NCBI GenBank assembly: GCA_017165825.1
Contig: CM029366.1
Span: 34,051,465-34,115,464, forward strand
Length of the DNA: 64,000 nt
Source: Hepsetus odoe
Taxonomy: Eukaryota > Chordata > Actinopteri > Characiformes > Hepsetidae
Direction of reading: 5' to 3'
This document shows positions 58,291 to 64,000 of the stretch, piece after piece. The notes under the pieces were generated by a model that saw only the letters and a list, made by a program, of their open reading frames with translations, did not search any database and was not told where the DNA came from. Numbering within the stretch: the first letter of the stretch is position 1; every line of letters starts with the position of its first letter. The position numbers and the translations under genes are program-made.

Positions 58291-59174
58291 GCATTTTTGC
58301 ACTGTGGGAGGACTTGCCCTGTCCAAACCTCTGCATGACCCCGGTCCCGCTCGGAGCTGCACGTGCTGGACGGGGACGCTGGTGTGTCTCCGCGGCCGGA
58401 GAGATTGATAGCAGGTGGAGTGTGTTTACTGTTTGCGCTCTGTGGGATCGAGCCAGCTGGATTTGGCAGCGTCCTGTTGTGGGAACGGCTCATTGATCCA
58501 GGTGGACGGTGGGGCCACGGTTCACGGGACGGGCCTGAAAGGACGCAGTGTCTCCCGGAGTCCCTCGCTGGGCTTATCGAAGCTCAACACCACGCGGGCC
58601 GGCAGAGAGCCATAATTAGCTATTGACTAGAGATCACTGGGAGTCTCTGATTGGCCGAGGAGCTCCAACCGGGCTGTCAGCCGAGATCATGTGACTGTGC
58701 ACATCGCACGCGTCCCCTGGAGGTCAGAGGTCACGTTGGAGTAGCTGATACACATCTCTGAGCAGTGGTGACAAATGTCTTTTTTTCCACTGTGGGAATG
58801 ACATGAAAGGACAGTTATAATGGAGATACATGATTCTGTCTCATCGCCAGATTTTCTGTCTTTTTTATATTTTTAAGGGCCGGTACCCTGAAAGTCCACA
58901 TCAAGCTCAATTTTTTTTAACACTCCACATTGAGCCAAAAACCGGCTTCTCGTTATTGCGACCTCAGAAAAGGCGGTAAAGCCAGGGCTGCTTTTTAAGT
59001 CAGCAGCCAATCAGAAAGGATGTCTTTTACATATCAGTGAAGGTGTGGTGGTGGAAGAAAAGAAAGGAAACATGAAGTGCAAAATGACCGGCGTGTCCAA
59101 AAAATGGAGCAAAACAGCAAGAATAACCGAGTTTAACGCACATTTATATAGAAATATAAATAAATATGCTTTGT

Positions 59175-59411
59175 AAGTGAAAGTGAAAGTGACTACCCTT
59201 GTCATCGTGAAACGCAGCACAGTAAAACACAACGAAATTCGACCCCCACACACACGTGCAGCAGGGGGCAGCTATTGAAAGCTCCCAGGGAGCACTGATG
59301 GGGACGGTACCTTGCTCAAGGGTACCGCAGGGCAACCTACTGGTGAGGGAAACGAACCCACGATCTTCCAATCTGAGGCAACTGCCTCGCCACTGGACCA
59401 CCGCTGCCCCA
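59175..59411 (-). mobile_element. SINE-A copy, near full length
   Basis: Starts aagtgaaagtgaaagtgact and ends at the head ccaccgctgcccc. It lies about 200 bp upstream of exon F, in the opposite orientation to the gene. Confidence 0.85.
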
Positions 59412-59609
59412 TATCTGTATTTGTAAATGTATTTATCTGCATTTGTAAATAAAGTATATTTGCATTAGTGAGAAATTTGAGGAGTGGTCTGGGGATGATA
59501 GAATTAGAAAAATCTGTTTTTTTAGAAGGTCAAACATCTCAATCTGTAAATGATGAAAAATGGTGGACGTTGGCCTTTTTAATCTTTCTATTCTTTGTCT
59601 CTTCCGCAG

Positions 59610-59717
59610 GTCAGCGCTGGACGAACACTCGCACCACAGTCACCCTCTGTACGGACACGGCGTGTGCAAATGGCCAGGATGTGAAGCAGTGTTCGAGGAC
59701 TTCCAGTCTTTCCTCAA
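59610..59717 (+). CDS. foxp1: foxp1 coding exon F: start of C2H2 zinc finger
   Basis: One base completes a Gly codon, then 35 codons, then AA of a split Lys (phase 2 to 2). It reads SALDEHSHHSHPLYGHGVCK then WPGCEAVFEDFQSFL. HPLYGHGVCKWPGCE is the invariant start of the FOXP zinc finger, and EDFQSFLK is the FOXP1 form (FOXP2 has EDFGQFLK). The two zinc-binding cysteines (C-x4-C) are here; the two histidines should be in the next exon, which was not found before 64000. The position that is Cys in human FOXP1 (EAVCEDF) is Phe here, which is the canonical aromatic of C2H2 fingers rather than a lost ligand. The acceptor is cttccgcag and the donor AA/gtaggt; using a later GT would include a TAG stop. 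A CA repeat starts 11 nt after the donor. Confidence 0.96.
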
Positions 59718-59726
59718 GTAGGTTTC

Positions 59727-59728
<2 letters not shown>

Positions 59729-59754
<26 letters not shown>
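59729..59754 (+). repeat. (AC)13 after exon F donor
   Basis: Begins 11 nt after the exon end. Confidence 0.97.
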
Positions 59755-59760
<6 letters not shown>

Positions 59761-60654
59761 CCTACTCATGAAGGTGAACCCGGTTCCCGTCCTCACTCTT
59801 TACACTGTGCACTTTAATAACTTCCTCCTGCCCCCCCCATCCCTACAGCAATTCCGCCGCCCTACAGGTGGACCCGTCCGCCCGTGCGGGACGTGGGTGC
59901 TGGCCTGCTGTAGGTTGGCGGTGTGTGATATCTGCTCTGTCTCCGCTGTGTTTTCTCCTCCAGCCTCCTCGGGGACGGTAATTCCTTCAATAAGTGCCGT
60001 TCCCATGGCGATTTCTGCCAAACTTGTCCCAAACAAACACAGGGGGGATGTTTATCCGCGGCGGGCCACACTCCGAGAGCGCCACGGGTTTGCCCTTGTC
60101 TTTTCCTCTGCGGACGGGCGCAGACGGGCACTCCTGTCCTCCTCTGCTTTCTCTCTCCTTCTAAATCTTTTCGTTCTGTCTCGCCACGCAAAGACTTTGA
60201 CCGGACGCTCTTCTTCACTGCAGGGGTTCTCATAAAGGGTTCCTCACTTTCATAATTACACACCGCGCTTAATGGTTCCTGGATTATCAGCACTTCCAGA
60301 AGATGATTTTTGCACTAAAATGTGTAAAATTTACTTCCTTCACAAGCAGCCTTCAGTCTCACGGTTCTGTAGTGAGTCTCCTTGTTGGTGAAAAATCCTG
60401 TTTCCTGTCAGATGGTCTGATCTTTATCAGATTGACAAAAGAAACGGTAATGATTGTTTTAGTGCTCCAAGCTGCAGTGTCTAAAGATCCAAGGTTCTAG
60501 ATAAAGGGGTTCCACCCACTCAGTGTTCAGCATCAGCAATAAACGAATCTCCTGATCATCTGGAGCTGGTTCTTCTCTGCTTCATGTCTTAAGTTAGACG
60601 CTTTGTTCTGCTTGAAGGTTCAGACGTAGATCACTGTGTGGATTAACCAACACA

Positions 60655-60805
60655 GAACTATCAAACTGCTCAGGTACAGAGACTGGACTGAACATGAGAG
60701 ACAACAACACTGTCCTTCAGGAAGATCTGGAGAACTGCTCAGGTACAGAGACTGGACTGAACATGAGAGACAACAACACTGTCCTTCAGGAAGATCTGGA
60801 GTTCC
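60655..60805 (-). repeat. 69-bp minisatellite, about 2 copies
   Basis: Two units in the orientation of 11590-11700, with aactgctcaggtacagagac at both and a partial third at ggaagatctggagttcctca. Confidence 0.9.
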
Positions 60806-62464
60806 TCAACATGAAAAATTTAAGAAAGGAAGTGAAAGATGAAGAAAGTTGGACATCTTAAGACTCTTTTTATGTTTGATTCAAATGAAAAAATACTTTT
60901 GATTTTATTTCCACATTAAAAGTGTGCAAGACCTTCTATTCTGCACGTTCCTCAAAAGCTCAGTAATGCACCAACAGACAAAATGCTCGGGCTCGTTTAC
61001 GGGTTGGGCTCTACAGTACGGGACCTCTCTTGCAGGTCATCCTGCGCTGTGCTCTGATGGAATACCTGTCTTGTCTTAATCTCCACTGGGCATGAAATCC
61101 AGATTAGACCCACTCCAAACAAGATATGACACTGTTCCACTGTCTAGAACGGGAAGAGAATCCCACAGAGAGAGGAACACGCCCACAGCTGTCCTTCTGA
61201 GCTGTTTTTTTTTCCAGCTCGTATTTCAGTGCAGTTTATTTAAAGAGCGTTTGGGGGGAAAAAACCCAGCACTGTAAACACTTTTTCCAGATCACATTCA
61301 CAGATAATGCCGTAATCTATCTGTGCCTTCTGTTTACCTGAGGAGGAAAGCGTTAACGACTGCGTTTGCACTCGTTTAGCCCACCAGCAGCACCTCAAGC
61401 GGCAGATCTCTAAACAGGAAAGCAAACGCCCGTTTCTCTTGTGTTGCGGCGGCTTCAGGGTTTGGGAGCGTCTCTTCCAGTCTCCCCCCTCCCTGCCCCG
61501 GCCTAGGCCATTGCTTCATCGTTTGTTTACAGAAACGAGTGCAATCGGCGTCCGAGAGCGGCGAGAAAAGCTCGACTCCTTGAGAAGCGCCCTCCGCAGT
61601 GTTTTCACAAGTGTTTTTATCGTGGCAACATCTTGTTTACTTTGCTCGCCTGCCCTAAACTGTTTGGAACACGCTGAGAAAACATTTGGAGAGGCTCCAC
61701 AAAAAGGAGTCTTTGTTCGAGTCAGGCTGCCAAGAGGGTTCGGGAAGGTGTTAAGCGTTCCCACATGCGACGGGGCCCGGAAGAGAGGCGAGCGAGATGT
61801 GAAGAGCGAGTCAGGTGGGGTGGTGGGGGGGTCCTGAATGCGGGAGGGGTGTTTAGTCAGCAGAAGCTTGAAGAAAAAAAAAAAAAGGTGAGCGGCGCTC
61901 GGCAGCCCGTGCCAACAGCAACAAGCCGACATCGGGCCGGGGTGTTGTTTTAAACCCGTCGGTTATTTATTCTGTCTTTGAGAGAAAGTATGACATACCT
62001 AGTCCTGCTATCTCAATAAATAAAAAAGGGGGTACTGCTAATCCCTGTCCCAGGGAGGCGAGGTTGGACGGGAGGCAGGTTCTGGGGAACAGTCAGGGAC
62101 TCCCAGGTTTTGGAAAGGTCATAGTTTGCGACTAAACAATCGCAAATCCGCTCTCCTTCACCGAGAAGCTTCGTTATCATTGGCCGACCCTTAAAAGCAC
62201 TCGAATAAGGGTCTTACGTGAAGTCATTTATGTAAAAAATCCAAAATAGTGAAGTTCTTCACTCCCTGTCCATCACCGCCCTTCAGTCTCCAAAGTCTAG
62301 TTAGAGTTTTTTCTGCCCCTCCGTTTTCAGAGTGTGCCGTACGGGACAGAAGTCAAAAAGCCATTTCTCTGAGCATTTACTCGACTTAAGGAAACACAAA
62401 CAACGGAATAATTGCAAATAATTGTGATTATGCGGTTAACGCTGAGGATCGTTTAGATCATAGA

Positions 62465-62706
62465 AAGTGAAAGTGAAAGTCGTCATCGTGAAACACAGCA
62501 CACAGTGAGCCACGCAAAAATTACACCGCTGTATTTAACACACACGCGCTGTGCAGCAGCGGGCAGATATTTAAAGCGCCCGGGGAGCAGTGATGGGGAC
62601 TGTACCTTGCTCAAGGGTACCTCAGGGTGACCTACTGGTCTGGGGTTCGAACCCATGACCTTCTGATCCTGGGGCTCAACCCCCTAAACATTAAGCCACC
62701 GCTGCC
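62465..62706 (-). mobile_element. SINE-A copy, near full length
   Basis: Starts aaagtgaaagtgaaagtcgt and ends taagccaccgctgcca, with all family blocks in between. Confidence 0.85.
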
Positions 62707-62879
62707 ACACGTAAGCTAATATTCCTAAATAATTTACAGTTCTTTTACTCTTTTTGAGTTTTATTGCTGCAGCAATTTTATTTGTAGTAAAATCCTTCTG
62801 GTCTTGTTAAATTACATATTTATTTTATCTGTTTTCATTATATTAGTGTTCCACTGAAAATAGGAGAACATTTGCATAT

Positions 62880-63435
62880 ACACAGCACTGTGCAAAAGTT
62901 TTAGGCAGGTGTGAAGAAATGCTGTAAACACAGAACGCTTTCAGAAATATCAATAATGATTGTTTATTTTGATCAATTTACAAAATGCAAAGTGAGGAAC
63001 AAAAGAAAAATCTAAATCAGATCAATATCTGGTGTTACTACCTTTTGCCTTCAGAGCAGCATCAGTTCTTCTAGGAACACTCTCACACAGTCAGGGATTC
63101 TGTAGGATTATAGTCGGTGTCTGATCAACCAGTTTTACCAAACAGGTACCGGTGATCATCAACGTCACACGGGGGAGAAACACAGTCATGTCTGGAACGA
63201 CAGACCGGCCGAGTTCCTTCAGAAACCGTGTGCGAGTGTACCTAGAAGAACTGATGCTGTTTTGAAGGCAAAGGGTGGTCACACCAAATATTGATCTGGT
63301 TTAGATTCTCTTTTGTTCATTCACTGCATTTTGTTGATTGATGAGAATAAATGATCAACACTTCCATTTCTGAAAGCGTTCTGTTTACAGCACTTTACAC
63401 ACCTGACTAAAACTTTTGCACAGTGCTGTATACAG
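62880..63435. mobile_element. Palindromic Tc1-like MITE
   Basis: Two inverted arms of roughly 200 bp. The left begins cactgtgcaaaagttttagg, and the right ends with ctaaaacttttgcacagtgc. Both contain cagaacgctttcagaaat or its complement and the aatctaaatcagatcaatat block. The centre (63095-63190) is about 100 bp and non-coding. There is no transposase, so any mobility depended on a Tc1-type enzyme supplied elsewhere. Confidence 0.85.
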
Positions 63436-64000
63436 ACGGTGGAAATGCGTTTACACACACCTCTATTGTTCTGCTGTGCCTATGAAAAGAAAAATCTTGA
63501 ATATTCTCACATCACATGGTAGGAACAGGTTCTGCCTGCTGTCATATGTCTGAGTGAAGGTGTGGAACTAGCGACAGACGACTACCTACAAAGTACAACA
63601 AACATCAGCGCCGCGGCCTTCGTTACCCAAACAGTGACTTTATTAAAGAAAAGCTTCATTTCAGTTCATGCTGGTGTTTAAAGGTGTTGATCTGAGCAGA
63701 TCCGAGTCTTTCTGCCCCAAAAACGCACAAATCACTGCAGGAATCGGTGAAGAGGATCTAGAGTTTAGTGTGTAGACAGTGGTAGATGTTCTAGAGCCCT
63801 GTTCTAGATTTCTGAGCATGTATTAGTGAAGCTCCAGAACCTCATTTACCCAAATTAATAAAAGGACAGACAGAACCAAAGGGAATTAATCTACAGGTAA
63901 CACTGGACTTCAACCAGGAGAGACCTGGCAACCAATAAACACACAGAAAATCCCTCTTTACTGGATTAATGTGGGTGTTTATTCTAATATTAGTGTTTAA

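Larger units (their letters stand above)
48836..59609 (+). other. foxp1 intron E-F (10.8 kb)
   Basis: Contains a 69-bp minisatellite, LINE fragments (50.31-50.77, 54.69-55.06 kb), a foldback element, a 740-bp CT tract, several SINEs and unique stretches such as 51.2-52.2, 53.55-54.68, 55.1-56.3 and 57.2-58.08 kb where I see no gene. Confidence 0.7.
14601..59717 (+). other. foxp1: foxp1 gene body, partial (six of its coding exons)
   Basis: Joining 14601-14705, 34752-34889, 35833-35925, 40827-40968, 48637-48835 and 59610-59717 gives 785 nt, one open frame of 261 codons plus two bases. Intron sizes are 20046, 943, 4901, 7668 and 10774 bp. The protein segment runs from the start of the Q-rich region into the zinc finger. 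Known family roles: dimerisation by the leucine zipper and DNA binding by the forkhead domain, both encoded downstream of this window. FOXP1 acts in heart, lung, neural and lymphoid development in vertebrates. Teleosts usually keep two copies (foxp1a, foxp1b); I cannot tell which this is. No promoter, start codon exon or poly(A) site of the gene is visible. Confidence 0.93.
59718..64000 (+). other. foxp1 intron after exon F (incomplete)
   Basis: Begins at donor gtaggt. The next expected exon (zinc-finger histidines HLNxEH and ALDDRSTAQC) was searched for by eye and not found. It contains a CA repeat, a 69-bp-type repeat, SINE-A and a palindromic MITE. 59.8-60.6 and 60.85-62.4 kb hold no recognised element, nor does 63.45-64.0 kb. 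Confidence 0.65.

Noticed and set aside
34752..59717. Assignment to foxp2 or foxp4
   Set aside because: GMIPAELQQLWKEVT and EDFQSFLK are FOXP1 forms; FOXP2 and FOXP4 differ at these positions as I recall them.
59718..64000. Next foxp1 exon (HLNxEH, ALDDRSTAQC)
   Set aside because: No matching sequence before the end of the window.

Overview
The window is vertebrate nuclear DNA, almost certainly from a teleost fish. It has widely spaced exons with GT/AG splice sites, very many long TG/CA and CT/GA microsatellites, tRNA-derived SINEs whose tail resembles fish LINE2-type tails, fragments of a non-LTR retrotransposon, and Tc1-like inverted-repeat elements. An ostariophysan (catfish, characin or electric-fish type) is my guess from repeat style only. 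There is no sign of bacterial, viral or plasmid sequence.

One protein-coding gene is supported: a plus-strand FOXP1 orthologue (forkhead box P1, foxp1a or foxp1b not resolved). Six consecutive coding exons are present: 14601-14705, 34752-34889, 35833-35925, 40827-40968, 48637-48835 and 59610-59717. Together they give 785 nt in one continuous frame with compatible phases (0,0,0,1,2,2). They encode the glutamine-rich N-terminal half and the first part of the C2H2 zinc finger. The initiator exon, the rest of the zinc finger, the leucine zipper, the CtBP-binding region and the forkhead DNA-binding domain are not in the window. They should lie upstream of 1 and downstream of 64000.

Layout: 1-14600 is the intron or 5' region before the first exon seen. 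It is rich in retrotransposon debris, a 61-bp minisatellite and a 36-bp LINE-derived minisatellite. 14706-34751 is a 20-kb intron dominated by microsatellites, with a 20/10-bp repeat near 24.1-24.4 kb and two degenerate pyrimidine tracts at 30.6-33.3 kb. 34.7-41 kb holds three Q-rich exons, two of them sandwiched between TG repeats on the 5' side and CA repeats on the 3' side. 40969-48636 contains a 46-bp repeat and a second 36-bp LINE-derived array. 48836-59609 contains a 69-bp minisatellite, a foldback element and a 740-bp CT tract. 59718-64000 holds intron with SINEs and a palindromic Tc1-like MITE.

No new biological system was found. The observations most worth following are the complementary UG/CA repeats flanking FOXP1 exons, the 12-codon minisatellite born from a retrotransposon ORF at three loci, and minisatellite families (61 bp, 69 bp) recurring at separated sites in one gene.
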